Positions 45,265-54,722 of a stretch of DNA of 64,000 bases are shown in pieces. A program made the position numbers and the translations under genes. Numbering within the stretch: position 1 is the stretch's first letter; every line of letters begins with the position of its first letter. Below the pieces are notes generated by a model, which had not been told where the DNA came from, did no database searches, and saw nothing but the letters and a program-made list of their open reading frames with translations. This stretch comes from Polyangiaceae bacterium. Lineage in GTDB: Bacteria > Myxococcota_A > Polyangia > Polyangiales > Polyangiaceae. Where the stretch lies: positions 104,855 to 168,854 of the forward strand of contig JABSRN010000049.1 in assembly GCA_013214025.1 (NCBI GenBank). The letters are read 5' to 3'.

Positions 45265-47367
45265 GTGGATTCTCAGGTAATTACTTATGGAATCGGTGGC
45301 GCGGGTGCGTTGATGTTGGTGCTCGGTTGGGTCAACCGAGCGCAGCGCAGCACTCTGTGGGTGGGCGGACTCGCGGCGGGTTGTTCCGCTGCGTGTGCGC
45401 ACAACGATGCCTTCTGGCCGATGATTACGTTCGGTTTGATGGCCTACGTAGGGGCTCTCGGCGCGGTCAAGTTGGGCGATCACAACTGGCGGATGCGATT
45501 CGGCTTCGTGAGTTCGGTTTGCGTGATTGCGGCTCTCTGTCTCCTGCCGACCGTGAGTGCGGCTACCGGTGGCAGGGTGCCGTGCCCCGAGTTCATCAAA
45601 ACTCGCGTCGATGCGCGGCTAGTTGCCGGACTCGATCTGCGGGGTGGTCTCCGCCTTGTCTATACGGTGGATGTCGACGAGGCCATCAAGGACAAGCGCG
45701 ACCGCTACTACGAAGAGATGCAGGCTGAGCTAGCCCGTCTGCTCGAACTGCATGAGGGCGATGACCGCCCGAGTGAAGAGACCTACGTCAAGCTGCGCAA
45801 GCGAATTGATATCGCTGCGCCGCGCATGAAGCCGGACACAATTACCCTGAAGTTCCATGACGCAGGTGACGCTGCGAAGTTGGACCAACGTTTCATGGAT
45901 CTGTTCAGCGGCGACCTGACATTTGCCAAAGCGGCAGATGAGAAGGAGTTCGCGTTCGTCATCCGTCAGGCTGCAGCGACGGAAATTCGCGGGCGCGCAG
46001 TTTCTCAAGCCAAGGAAATCATCCTTCGCCGAGTCGATGAGCTCGGTCTCCGGGAAGCCACCGTCTCCAGTCGTGACGAGGACATCATCGTGGAGGTCCC
46101 CGGCGAGAACGAGGCGTCTTTCAAGGAGATCCGCGACATCATCAGTCAGACGGCCCGCTTGGAGTTCAAGCTGCTGGATGACGAAACCGACTTCTTCGGA
46201 CCCATCTCTACTTCGGCGGTTCCTGAGTCATTGCCGGACGGGCTTGAGTTTTCTCGCGAGAACGCGCCCGTGGGCATGGACGATTCGGGCGACCCGATCA
46301 ACAAATCCACTACATACGCCCGCATCAGCAAAGTGGAGGGTGAAACTTCGAAAGACACGCTCACCCGGTTTCGAGCTTGGGTCGAAACTCTGGAGATCCC
46401 TCCCGATCGCGAAATAGGTTTTCAGATGACCTACGACGTGGACGACGTCACGCAGAAGCAAACGGAAAGCGGCTGGCGAACCTACTTCCTCCGAAGTCGC
46501 GCCGACATTACCGGCGACTTGATTCGGGACGCCCAGGCCGCGCCGGATCAGCAGCAAGGCCTCGGTGGTTGGTACGTCTCCATCACCTTTACCGACCAGG
46601 GTGGCGCTATCTTCGAGCGAATCACTGGGGCGAATATCAAGCGGCGCTTCGCCATCATTCTCGATGAGCGCATCGAAAGTGCGCCGGTCATCCAGAGCCG
46701 AATCGCCGGTGGTCGGGCCTCAATCACCCTCGGTGGCTCGGACCCCGAGACCCAGCTGCGGGATGCAAAAGCCTTGGAATTAGTGCTGCGCTCCGGTGCT
46801 CTACCGGCTCCCATCACCCCCTCTAATGAGCAGCACATCGGGCCCTCCTTGGGAGCCGACGCCATTCGCTTGGGCGTCAAGGGCGCCTTGTTCAGCAGCG
46901 CACTCGTGCTGATGTTCATGCTCATCTACTACAGCCGCGCCGGAATCATCGCGAACATCGCGGTCTCGATGAACATGTTCTTGCAGCTGGCCATTCTGGC
47001 GTCCTTCGGGGCGTCGATGACCCTACCGGGCATCGCCGGTCTGGCGCTCATCGTGGGCATGAGCGTCGACAGCAACGTGCTGATCAACGAGCGAATTCGC
47101 GAGGAACTGCGAGAGGGCCGGAGTCCCCGTGCCGCGGTGGAGCTTGGTTACGAAAAGGCGACCAGCGCGATCATCGACGGCCACTTAACGACGCTGATAT
47201 CCGCGGTGGTTTTGGCCCAATACGGCACTGGCCCCATCAAAGGCTTCGCCGTCACTCTCTTTGTGGGCGTGCTCACCAGCATGTTCTGCGGGATCATCGT
47301 TTCCCGTTTGCTTTTTGACTTCTGGGTGCGTGGCAAAGACCGCGACTCGAAGCTTTCGATGGGTTGA
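45265..47367 (+). CDS. secD: Protein translocase subunit SecD with extra N-terminal helices
   Basis: 700 aa from a GTG, 30 bp after yajC. With SecF it uses the proton gradient to pull exported proteins out of SecYEG. The large periplasmic domain starts with LVAGLDLRGGLRLVYTVDVD at about 117. GGWYVSITFTDQGGAIFERI and IGPSLGADAIRLGVKGALFS open the five C-terminal helices, and LIVGMSVDSNVLINERIREE is the RND signature. Before the first family motif there are three or four hydrophobic segments (about 7-24, 30-46, 50-68, 77-93) where SecD normally has one helix. Confidence 0.95.
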   Translation: MDSQVITYGIGGAGALMLVLGWVNRAQRSTLWVGGLAAGCSAACAHNDAFWPMITFGLMAYVGALGAVKLGDHNWRMRFGFVSSVCVIAALCLLPTVSAATGGRVPCPEFIKTRVDARLVAGLDLRGGLRLVYTVDVDEAIKDKRDRYYEEMQAELARLLELHEGDDRPSEETYVKLRKRIDIAAPRMKPDTITLKFHDAGDAAKLDQRFMDLFSGDLTFAKAADEKEFAFVIRQAAATEIRGRAVSQAKEIILRRVDELGLREATVSSRDEDIIVEVPGENEASFKEIRDIISQTARLEFKLLDDETDFFGPISTSAVPESLPDGLEFSRENAPVGMDDSGDPINKSTTYARISKVEGETSKDTLTRFRAWVETLEIPPDREIGFQMTYDVDDVTQKQTESGWRTYFLRSRADITGDLIRDAQAAPDQQQGLGGWYVSITFTDQGGAIFERITGANIKRRFAIILDERIESAPVIQSRIAGGRASITLGGSDPETQLRDAKALELVLRSGALPAPITPSNEQHIGPSLGADAIRLGVKGALFSSALVLMFMLIYYSRAGIIANIAVSMNMFLQLAILASFGASMTLPGIAGLALIVGMSVDSNVLINERIREELREGRSPRAAVELGYEKATSAIIDGHLTTLISAVVLAQYGTGPIKGFAVTLFVGVLTSMFCGIIVSRLLFDFWVRGKDRDSKLSMG

Positions 47368-47370
47368 GTC

Positions 47371-48597
47371 ATGCAGCTATTTCCCGAAGGCAAAACCTAT
47401 GACTTTATGGCGCGTCGCGGCGCGCTGGCTTGGTTGAGCGTCTTTATGGTGCTCGGCTCCATCGGCTTAATGTTCGTTCCCGGCCCGAAACTCGGAACAG
47501 ACTTCAAGGGTGGTACCGAACTGGAATTGGCGTTCAAGTCCAAGGTGGGAGACGTCCAAATCCGGGACGCCGTATCCGCCAGCGGTTTTTCTCAGCCCCA
47601 GGTCATCCAGGTAACTGACGAGAACAACCCCTACCGATTCTTGATCCGTGTCCAAGAAGTCTCGACCTTTCCCGACGAGCTGAAGCGCAAAGTTCAGGAC
47701 GTGGTGTGTTTTGGAGACAACCTACCGGCGGACCGCTGCCCCGAGGCCAAGCAGGCCAAAGAAGTGAAGTTCAGCCCCGGCGGTGAGAAAATAACCGTGC
47801 GCTTCAGTGAAGAGCCGGATCTCGAGAAGGTGCGTACGGACATGCTCGCCCTTTCCCTCGCCCTTCGCGAAGGCGACGCGGGCGTCACGATGCAGAACGC
47901 TCGTGACAACCGAGTTGAGATTTTGATTAAGAGCAAGGGCGACCAGTTGCTGGACGGCTTGAGGCAGCAGCTCGGCGATAACGTTGTGCCGGTGTCACCA
48001 CTCCGGGTGGAGTGGGTGGGCCCCAAGGCGGGCGCTCAGCTCCGCGACTCGGCCCTCAAGAGTCTGGCTATATCACTTGTGTTTGTGATGCTCTACATCG
48101 CCTTCCGCTTCGACCTGCGCTTCTCACCGGGCGCGGTACTGGCGTTGATGCATGACGCTATCGTGACCGTGGGTGTGCTCACGTTGATGCAGCGTGAGTT
48201 AAACCTAGCGACCGTGGCGGCGATTCTGACCATTGTCGGCTACTCAGTGAACGATACGGTGGTGGTGTACGACCGCGTGCGTGAAAACCTCGGCAAACTC
48301 CGAGGCAGCACCTTCACCACGATCATCAATCGCAGCCTTTCCGAAATGCTCAATCGGACGATGGTCACCAGTATGACGACCATCTTGAGTTTGCTGATGT
48401 TCTTCCTTTGGGGAACCGGCGCGCTGAAGGACTTCTCCCTTACGCTGATTATCGGCATCGGTCTCGGAACCTACTCGTCGATTTACGTGGCCCTGCCTCT
48501 GACGGACTACCTGGACCGAAAGTTTTTCGCCAAGGTGGCCGCGAACAAGACGGCTCGCACCGGCCCCATGAAGAAGAAGGCCTCGGCGGTAGTCTGA
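47371..48597 (+). CDS. secF: Protein translocase subunit SecF
   Basis: 408 aa, 3 bp after secD. An N-terminal helix is followed by GTDFKGGTELELAFKSK (the conserved FKGGT motif), a periplasmic domain of about 170 residues, then five helices starting at GPKAGAQLRDSALKSLAISL and containing TIVGYSVNDTVVVYDRVREN. It pairs with SecD. It is longer than E. coli SecF because of an enlarged periplasmic part containing CFGDNLPADRCPEAK with two Cys. Confidence 0.96.
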   Translation: MQLFPEGKTYDFMARRGALAWLSVFMVLGSIGLMFVPGPKLGTDFKGGTELELAFKSKVGDVQIRDAVSASGFSQPQVIQVTDENNPYRFLIRVQEVSTFPDELKRKVQDVVCFGDNLPADRCPEAKQAKEVKFSPGGEKITVRFSEEPDLEKVRTDMLALSLALREGDAGVTMQNARDNRVEILIKSKGDQLLDGLRQQLGDNVVPVSPLRVEWVGPKAGAQLRDSALKSLAISLVFVMLYIAFRFDLRFSPGAVLALMHDAIVTVGVLTLMQRELNLATVAAILTIVGYSVNDTVVVYDRVRENLGKLRGSTFTTIINRSLSEMLNRTMVTSMTTILSLLMFFLWGTGALKDFSLTLIIGIGLGTYSSIYVALPLTDYLDRKFFAKVAANKTARTGPMKKKASAVV

Positions 48598-48600
48598 TAG

Positions 48601-50295
48601 GTGTCTGGACTGCCTCAGGGATTGCCGGAGCCGGTGGGCGATGCCGCTCGCGCTCTGGCGCAGTCCACGGGCCTGGCACTGACGGTAGCCGATTGGCTGA
48701 ACCGCCGAGGGCACGAAGCCGGCGAGCAGCTGAACGGATTTTTGCAACCCAAACTGACGGATCTCACCCAGCCCGATCAGATGGCGGACCGGGATGCCGC
48801 GGCAGAACGCATCGCCCGTGCCATTAAAGATCGCGAGCGGATCGCGGTCTTTGGCGACTACGATTGTGACGGCATTACGTCTGCGTCCATCATGACGGAG
48901 GTATTGCGGGCCCTGGGCGGCGATGCCGTGCCGTTCTTGGCGAGCCGTTTCGAGGGTGGTTACGGAGTTTCGGCCCCGGCTGTCGACAAGATTCTGAAGT
49001 CGGAGCCCGGCGTGCTCGTGACCTGCGATTGTGGTTCGTCCGATCACGCCAGCCTGCAGCGCACGCAAGACGCCGGTGTCGACAACGTGGTCATCGACCA
49101 CCACCTGGTGCCGGCTCAGCCGCTGCCCGCTGTGGCCTTTTTGAACCCACACCGGGACATCTGCGACTTTCCGTACAAGGGCATGGCGTCTTGCGGGCTG
49201 GCTCTGAGCATGGCCGCAGCATTGCGCTCCAAGCTAGATCAGAAACTCGACATTCGCAGTTGGTTGGATCTCGTGGCCATCGGTACCATCGCTGATGTGG
49301 CGCCGCTGGATGGGGACAACCGTGTGTTGGTCCGCGCCGGCTTGAAGCGACTCAGCCAAGCGGAGCGACCTGGCATCCGTGCCCTCTTCGAACTGGCGAA
49401 AATCACTCCCGGCGAAGAGCTCGGCGGTCGAGATGTCGCCTTCCGTATCGCTCCGCGGCTCAACGCGCCCGGACGCTTGGGCTCTCCGGACATTGTGCTC
49501 GAGTTACTGACCGCCAAGGATATTACCCAGGCTCGGGGCATCGCAGCTGAGATCGAACAATTGACGATCCGTCGGCGCCGCATTCAAGACGAGATGATTG
49601 AAGCGGCCTACGAGGATATTGCCAGCGGACAGTTGTCGGAGCGCGCCGGCATCGTCATTGGCCGTGAGGGTTGGAACTCCGGCATCGTGGGAATTGTTGC
49701 TGGACGCCTGGCCGACAAATACAAGGTCCCGGTGGCGGTGATCGGATTCGAGGACGGCCACGGTCGCGGCAGTGTCCGAGGTCCCGACGGCGTACGCTTG
49801 CACGACATGCTGTCTTCCATCGAGGGCGTGATGGACCGTTTTGGTGGGCACCAAGCAGCAGCCGGCTTGGAAGTAAATTGGGAAAAGTTTTCGGAACTCG
49901 CTGAGGCTTTTGATGCCGCGGCCAAAGAGTTCCCCCCGACAGTGCCGGCCGGGAGTCGCTTTGACGATGTGGTGTGGCTCGATCCCGGGGACGATCCCGC
50001 CTCGGTGATTCGCGATCTCTACCGAGTGGAGCCCTGCGGTGAGAAAAACCCGAGACCTCGCATCGCGGTACGAGCCCGCGTGACCCAAGCGAGAAGCGTT
50101 AAGGGCGGACACCTGAAACTCTCTCTCGCGGTGGGGGATGCCCGGCTATCCGGCTTTGCCCCTACGCGCGGTGATTTGGCGAAGGAGCTGGGGGGATCGG
50201 CTTTGATAATCGGCGATCTGAAATTCGATACCTACCGGGGGAATGGGGCCGTGGAGATCTACGTCGATGAAATCTTCCCGCTTCCGGCCGACTGA
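48601..50295 (+). CDS. recJ: Single-stranded-DNA-specific exonuclease RecJ
   Basis: 564 aa from a GTG 3 bp after secF. DHH-family 5'-3' exonuclease in recombination and mismatch repair. Motifs are FGDYDCDGITSASI (motif I), TCDCGSSDHA, DNVVIDHHLV (DHH), SCGLALSMAAAL and WLDLVAIGTIADVAPL. The DHHA1 domain has RFGGHQAAAGLEV, and a C-terminal OB-like domain follows. The position after secF is seen in other deltaproteobacteria. Confidence 0.95.
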   Translation: MSGLPQGLPEPVGDAARALAQSTGLALTVADWLNRRGHEAGEQLNGFLQPKLTDLTQPDQMADRDAAAERIARAIKDRERIAVFGDYDCDGITSASIMTEVLRALGGDAVPFLASRFEGGYGVSAPAVDKILKSEPGVLVTCDCGSSDHASLQRTQDAGVDNVVIDHHLVPAQPLPAVAFLNPHRDICDFPYKGMASCGLALSMAAALRSKLDQKLDIRSWLDLVAIGTIADVAPLDGDNRVLVRAGLKRLSQAERPGIRALFELAKITPGEELGGRDVAFRIAPRLNAPGRLGSPDIVLELLTAKDITQARGIAAEIEQLTIRRRRIQDEMIEAAYEDIASGQLSERAGIVIGREGWNSGIVGIVAGRLADKYKVPVAVIGFEDGHGRGSVRGPDGVRLHDMLSSIEGVMDRFGGHQAAAGLEVNWEKFSELAEAFDAAAKEFPPTVPAGSRFDDVVWLDPGDDPASVIRDLYRVEPCGEKNPRPRIAVRARVTQARSVKGGHLKLSLAVGDARLSGFAPTRGDLAKELGGSALIIGDLKFDTYRGNGAVEIYVDEIFPLPAD

Positions 50296-50389
50296 GGCGC
50301 AGGGCCCCGAAAAGCCCGGATGCTGTGGGATTGGCGATCCGGTCGAGTAGCCCTCTCGGCAGCGAGTCCGGGAATGCCGGCGATTTGCC

Positions 50390-53300
50390 ATGTTTTTCTC
50401 GGGGACCACACGGATCTTGAGTCCTGAGGGAGACCCCAGCGATACTGCGAAAGTTATGTCATTTCCCGAGCGTGTGATGCGTATAGGCGTGGTTCTCGCG
50501 CTGTTCTCCATCTCGTCCTATTTTGCGTTGGAGTTTGGCACCGGTGGTCTGTGGAAAGGCCTCGCGGCTGCCCACGCCGTCACCCAGAGCTCCAACGACA
50601 ACTACGATCTGACCCATCTGACGGCGGTTCGCGAAACGCTGAAGAAGATCCAACGGCGCTACGTGGATCCTGAGCGCATGCAACCGCGTCAAATGTTCTT
50701 GAGCGCGCTCAACCAAGTGCAGCGAGAAGTGGCCCAGGTCATTGTCTTGCACGAGGCTCAGTCGACGCAGGTCACGGTGCAAGTCGACACCGAACGAAAA
50801 GAGTTCCGGGTCGACAACGTCCAGGGCCCTTGGGACGTCGCGGCTCGACTGCGAGAAGTGTTCGCATTCCTTCAGAAGCATCTAAAGAACACGGACGTTG
50901 AACTACGAGAAGTGGAGTACGCTGCTTGCAACGGACTGTTGCGTACGCTTGATCCTCACAGTGTGTTCTTGAGCCCTGAGGCCTACGGCGAGATGACGCT
51001 CTCGACCTCGGGGCATTTTGGTGGTCTCGGTATTGTGATTTCGATCCGGGATCAGATGCTGACGATCATGCGCCCCATGCCTGGCACGCCTGCCGGGCGC
51101 GCGGGACTGCAGCGTCTCGACCGGATTCTGAAGATCGACAATGAGTCGACCATGAATATGCCATTGGACGACGCGGTGAAGCGGCTCCGGGGCAAGGCCG
51201 ATTCTAAGGTCACCATTTGGATCCACCGCGATGGCAAGAAGGGTTGGAGTGGCATTCGCCCCTTCGAGCTGCGTCGCGAACAAATTCGCATTCGCTCGGT
51301 CACATCCAAAGTGCTGTCCCCGGGCATTGGGTATGTTCGGCTCAAGCAGTTTCAGTCCAGTTCTTCCGATGAGCTCGACGAGGCCCTGCAGCGCTTCAAG
51401 AGTCAGGGCAAGCTGAAGGGATTGGTCTTGGATCTTCGAGGCAACCCCGGCGGGCTCTTGGATCAAGCAGCGAAGGTAACGGACCGCTTCATCTCACGAG
51501 GGGTCATCGTCTCGACAGTGGGCGGTGCGGAGTCCCGTGAGGAGAAGCGCGCGCATCAGAACGGCACCGAGCCGCCGTACCCCATCGTCGTATTGGTGAA
51601 CCCCTCCTCGGCTAGCGCTAGCGAGATTGTCTCGGGTGCACTCAAGAATCATGACCGTGCCGTACTGGTGGGGCAGACCACCTTCGGTAAAGGGACGGTA
51701 CAACTCGTATTTCCACGGGTCGCCGAGGGCGCGGCGCTCAAGCTGACCATCGCGCAGTATCTGACGCCGGGAGATGTATCGATTCAGGGCGTTGGCGTGA
51801 CTCCAGACATCGAACTCGCTCCGATCACAGCCGACACGCTGGAGATGAATCTGTTTCGCTCCGAGCACCGCCCGCGGGAACGGGATCTGAGCAAGAGCCT
51901 CTCCTACCACTCGATTCGCAACACTGACCGACCTTGGCGCGTGGTTCGTTACAATCTGCCCGAGAGCGAACGCAAAACCCTGCGCGCCCTCGGCGGAGAT
52001 GTGGACGACAAGTTCCGACTCGACTTCCCCATTCGCTTCGCCCGCGACTTGGTGGGGCGCATGCCCCGGGGCCGCCGGACCGATCAGCTTGAGAAGGTCG
52101 CCGCCTTCATTGAGGAAGAACAAGCGGCGCAAACCAAAGCGGTCAGTGCGGAGCTGAAGGCACTGGGTATCGACTGGAGTCCCGCACCCAAGGGCGTCAG
52201 CGATGGCCCCAAGGCAGGGCAATATACGGTCAAGGTAGGCACCAACAGGGCGAAGGACGAAGTCATCGCTGGCGATTCCATGGATCTTGAGGTGTCGGTT
52301 ACTAACACCAGCGATAAAGCGGTGTACCGGCTTCGAGCCATCACCAAGAGCGACAACGCCTCCTATGACGAACAGGAGCTGATTTTCGGTCGAGTCGCTC
52401 CCGGTGAGACACGCTCTGCCAAGGTCGCCCTGGGGCGCTGTTACACCAAAGGTCGAAAGCCGGGCTCCACCAAGCCGTTGCCGCTCGACGCCAAACGCGT
52501 CTGTTCGATGCCGAAGAATTCGATCCTCCGTCAGGACGTCGTGAAGATCCGCTTCAGTGCCGGTCTCGGTGAGGCCCCGCCGGATGCCGAAATCCGACCG
52601 ACGGTGAAGGCCCTGAGCCCGCCGAGCTTCGCTTATACCTACCAGATCTCGGACAACCGACCTGGTAACGGTGACGGCCAAATCGAACGAGGTGAGGGCG
52701 TGACGCTGTACCTATCGATCAAGAATGCCGGCAAAGGGCCGAGTCAGGAAACCCAGGCGTTGATCCGAAACCTGACCGGTAACGGCTTGTATCTTCGGGA
52801 TGGTCGTTTCGACGTCTCTCATATGAAGCCGGGTGAAACCCGCGAAGTGGCGTTCACCTTCGACGTGCTGCCGGCGCTCAAGGAAGATACGGTTAAGGTG
52901 GAGATCAGCGTCGTGGATCGCGATCTCGGAGTTGTCTCCAACGAAAAAATCCGTATTCCCATCAGCGAGGCGAGTTTCTTCGTCAAGAAGGCGAAGGGAC
53001 GCGTCGAAGTGACGGCTGCGGCCCTGGTACGGCCCCAGCCCCAAAAAGTGAGTCAGGCTTTCGGCAAGATGAGCGCCGGGAGTGTGGCCGAAAGCCTGGG
53101 GACCTTCGCCGAGTTCACGAAGGTGAGCCTCGGCAATGAGCGATTCGGTTTCGTCGAGACTGCGCGGCTCAAGCCCTCGATCCGGCCGGCAGCCCCGTTG
53201 CTGGAGCTGAGCATGAGCCGCTCGCCCCCGGCTTTGGAGGTTGCAGCTGCCGCCCTGTCGACGCGCCAGAACAGCATTCGCATCCACGGTGTGGCCTCGG

Positions 53301-53575
53301 ATGGCGACCAGGTACTGGATATGTACATGTTCGTGGGTCCGCGAAAGGTCTTCTATCATTCCAACCGCAAGGCGACCGATCCTCGGCGCATGAGCTTCGA
53401 CGAAACGGTTCCGCTGCGACCGGGGACCAACATCATCACCGTGGTTACCCGCGAGAACGAAGACATCGCGACCGCCCACACCCTGGTGGTTCGCCGTGAC
53501 GGCGCCAAGGGCGGCGCACTGCCGACTCCTCGTCGGGAGCTGTTCGGCGCTGACTGGGAATTCACTACTCCCTAG
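50390..53575 (+). CDS. Very large S41 (C-terminal processing) protease
   Basis: 1061 aa; ATG 50456 is a possible shorter start. A membrane anchor or signal lies at about 29-50. A PDZ domain covers 208-300 (FGGLGIVISIRDQMLTIMRP). The S41 core includes GYVRLKQFQSSSSDELDEAL, LVLDLRGNPGGLLDQA, the likely catalytic Ser409 in NPSSASASEI and Lys434 in TFGKGTVQ, spaced 25 apart as in Prc. Beyond 480 there are nearly 580 extra residues with at least two Ig-like (CARDB-type) domains (DSMDLEVSVTNTSDKAVY; ISDNRPGNGDGQIERGEG) and a distal domain. Ordinary CtpA is about 400-450 aa. Periplasmic. Confidence 0.9.
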   Translation: MFFSGTTRILSPEGDPSDTAKVMSFPERVMRIGVVLALFSISSYFALEFGTGGLWKGLAAAHAVTQSSNDNYDLTHLTAVRETLKKIQRRYVDPERMQPRQMFLSALNQVQREVAQVIVLHEAQSTQVTVQVDTERKEFRVDNVQGPWDVAARLREVFAFLQKHLKNTDVELREVEYAACNGLLRTLDPHSVFLSPEAYGEMTLSTSGHFGGLGIVISIRDQMLTIMRPMPGTPAGRAGLQRLDRILKIDNESTMNMPLDDAVKRLRGKADSKVTIWIHRDGKKGWSGIRPFELRREQIRIRSVTSKVLSPGIGYVRLKQFQSSSSDELDEALQRFKSQGKLKGLVLDLRGNPGGLLDQAAKVTDRFISRGVIVSTVGGAESREEKRAHQNGTEPPYPIVVLVNPSSASASEIVSGALKNHDRAVLVGQTTFGKGTVQLVFPRVAEGAALKLTIAQYLTPGDVSIQGVGVTPDIELAPITADTLEMNLFRSEHRPRERDLSKSLSYHSIRNTDRPWRVVRYNLPESERKTLRALGGDVDDKFRLDFPIRFARDLVGRMPRGRRTDQLEKVAAFIEEEQAAQTKAVSAELKALGIDWSPAPKGVSDGPKAGQYTVKVGTNRAKDEVIAGDSMDLEVSVTNTSDKAVYRLRAITKSDNASYDEQELIFGRVAPGETRSAKVALGRCYTKGRKPGSTKPLPLDAKRVCSMPKNSILRQDVVKIRFSAGLGEAPPDAEIRPTVKALSPPSFAYTYQISDNRPGNGDGQIERGEGVTLYLSIKNAGKGPSQETQALIRNLTGNGLYLRDGRFDVSHMKPGETREVAFTFDVLPALKEDTVKVEISVVDRDLGVVSNEKIRIPISEASFFVKKAKGRVEVTAAALVRPQPQKVSQAFGKMSAGSVAESLGTFAEFTKVSLGNERFGFVETARLKPSIRPAAPLLELSMSRSPPALEVAAAALSTRQNSIRIHGVASDGDQVLDMYMFVGPRKVFYHSNRKATDPRRMSFDETVPLRPGTNIITVVTRENEDIATAHTLVVRRDGAKGGALPTPRRELFGADWEFTTP

Positions 53576-53930
53576 GCTCGCGTCCCTAGCGCTGCTGGGT
53601 CGACCTCGGCCGGTGGCGCGGCTGATATATTGAATGCTGTCGGTTTGCCAGGCTGGCGTAGCTGGACGCCCTCGGGCGTCGATGTGTCGCTGTGAATTCT
53701 GGGCGTGGTTGTTACGCCACGCCGCTGTGTTGCGCTAACCACCCGGGCTGGTCACATGTGCCGGTCCGCGCCGACAAATCGCGATTGTTGGGGGATTTTG
53801 GAGATGCGCTGGAGGGACGCCGAGTTGGCCCATTGCTTGCTCAGTCAGATATTAGCAGCCGAGTTGGCTGCGGAGACGTGCGCTTCGGGCCGGGGGAATC
53901 ATTCCCCTGCTGCGGGGGTTGGAGAAAATA
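53576..53930. other. 355-bp gap upstream of the DUF2914 lipoprotein
   Basis: It contains the sigma-54-like site at 53825-53841 and, just before the ribosome site, GGGGAAT-C-ATTCCCC (53893-53907), a perfect 7-bp-arm inverted repeat that would form a hairpin in the mRNA leader. No supported gene; the short frames here lack ribosome sites. Confidence 0.5.
53825..53841 (+). promoter_or_regulatory. Sigma-54-like promoter upstream of lipoprotein gene
   Basis: TTGGCCCATTGCTTGCT has GG (53827-53828) and GC (53839-53840) separated by exactly 10 bases, and matches the consensus TGGCACG-N4-TTGCW except at two positions. It lies about 90 bp before the DUF2914 gene start. No activator site is recognised. 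Confidence 0.45.
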
Positions 53931-54584
53931 ATGAGAGTTCTTGAGGATGAGTTGGTGCTGACACGGGTGTGCCTGGGCGTTTCGATGCTCGCTTTTGCGA
54001 TTTTGGCGTTTGCTGGATGTCAGCACTCTGCGGGCTCCCACGACCATTCCCATTCCAGCTCTGGCGAGACCGCCGCCGCGAGCGCGAGTGTAACAGCATC
54101 GGGAGGTAGCAGCGCTTTGAGTCCCGCCGTGACGGTCGTGACCGTGGGGGAATCGGAGCCGAGCCCGAAAAAGATCGACGCTCCGGCTGTGCCGAAGACT
54201 CGGCCTACCGCGCCGGCGAGTGTGACGGAGTTGGGAGCCACCGACACTCTGAAGGTGCGTCGATTTGTCGTGACGGAAAAAATCGAAGAGCGGGAGCCCC
54301 TGTTGGCGACTCCCCTGAATTTGGGGGGCGGGCCCATCTACGCATTCGTCGAACTCGAGAACTCCGGCGATGACCCGCAGCAGATCGAAATCACATTTGA
54401 GCACGAGTCGGGCCATACGGTGGGTCATGTACAGCTGAGCATTCCGGGCGACGTAGCCCGCTGGCGCACCTGGGGACGGACCGCGAATATTCGTAAGACC
54501 GGCCGCTGGCGCGCCATTGTTCATGACGCAGCCGGCGAAGAATTGGGGAGTACAGAGTTCCACGTCGGCGAAGCATCCAGCTGA
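53931..54584 (+). CDS. DUF2914-domain lipoprotein
   Basis: 217 aa from ATG 53931, with GGAG 6 bp upstream. Signal peptide with lipobox AFAGC (C30). Then a His/Ser-rich stretch (GSHDHSHSSSGE) that might bind metal, a long disordered Ala/Ser/Thr linker, and a DUF2914 domain over about 115-212 (FVVTEKIEEREPLLATPLNL, IYAFVELENSGDD, WRTWGRTANIRKTGRWRAIV). DUF2914 is a beta-sandwich of unknown role. It is anchored to a membrane outside the cytoplasm. The gene stands alone before pdxJ. Confidence 0.82.
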   Translation: MRVLEDELVLTRVCLGVSMLAFAILAFAGCQHSAGSHDHSHSSSGETAAASASVTASGGSSALSPAVTVVTVGESEPSPKKIDAPAVPKTRPTAPASVTELGATDTLKVRRFVVTEKIEEREPLLATPLNLGGGPIYAFVELENSGDDPQQIEITFEHESGHTVGHVQLSIPGDVARWRTWGRTANIRKTGRWRAIVHDAAGEELGSTEFHVGEASS

Positions 54585-54722
54585 ACCCACCCGGGTCGGC
54601 CGGATGCGCTCCGCGGCCGCGAGTCGTTCCGAAAGGCCCAAACCGTGTGCCGCTGGGTCCTCAGACCGCAAAAAGCGTTCGTGATGGGTGTGACGAATGC
54701 ACTCAGGCACTACAGTGCTTGG

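Noticed and set aside
51494..52681. Long 395-codon open frame on the minus strand inside the S41 protease gene
   Set aside because: GC-rich third positions create long antisense frames. The plus strand has clear catalytic motifs, and the antisense translation shows no domain.
53692..53931. 79-codon plus-strand frame before the DUF2914 lipoprotein
   Set aside because: No ribosome site, Cys/Gly/Arg-rich nonsense composition, and it covers promoter-like elements.
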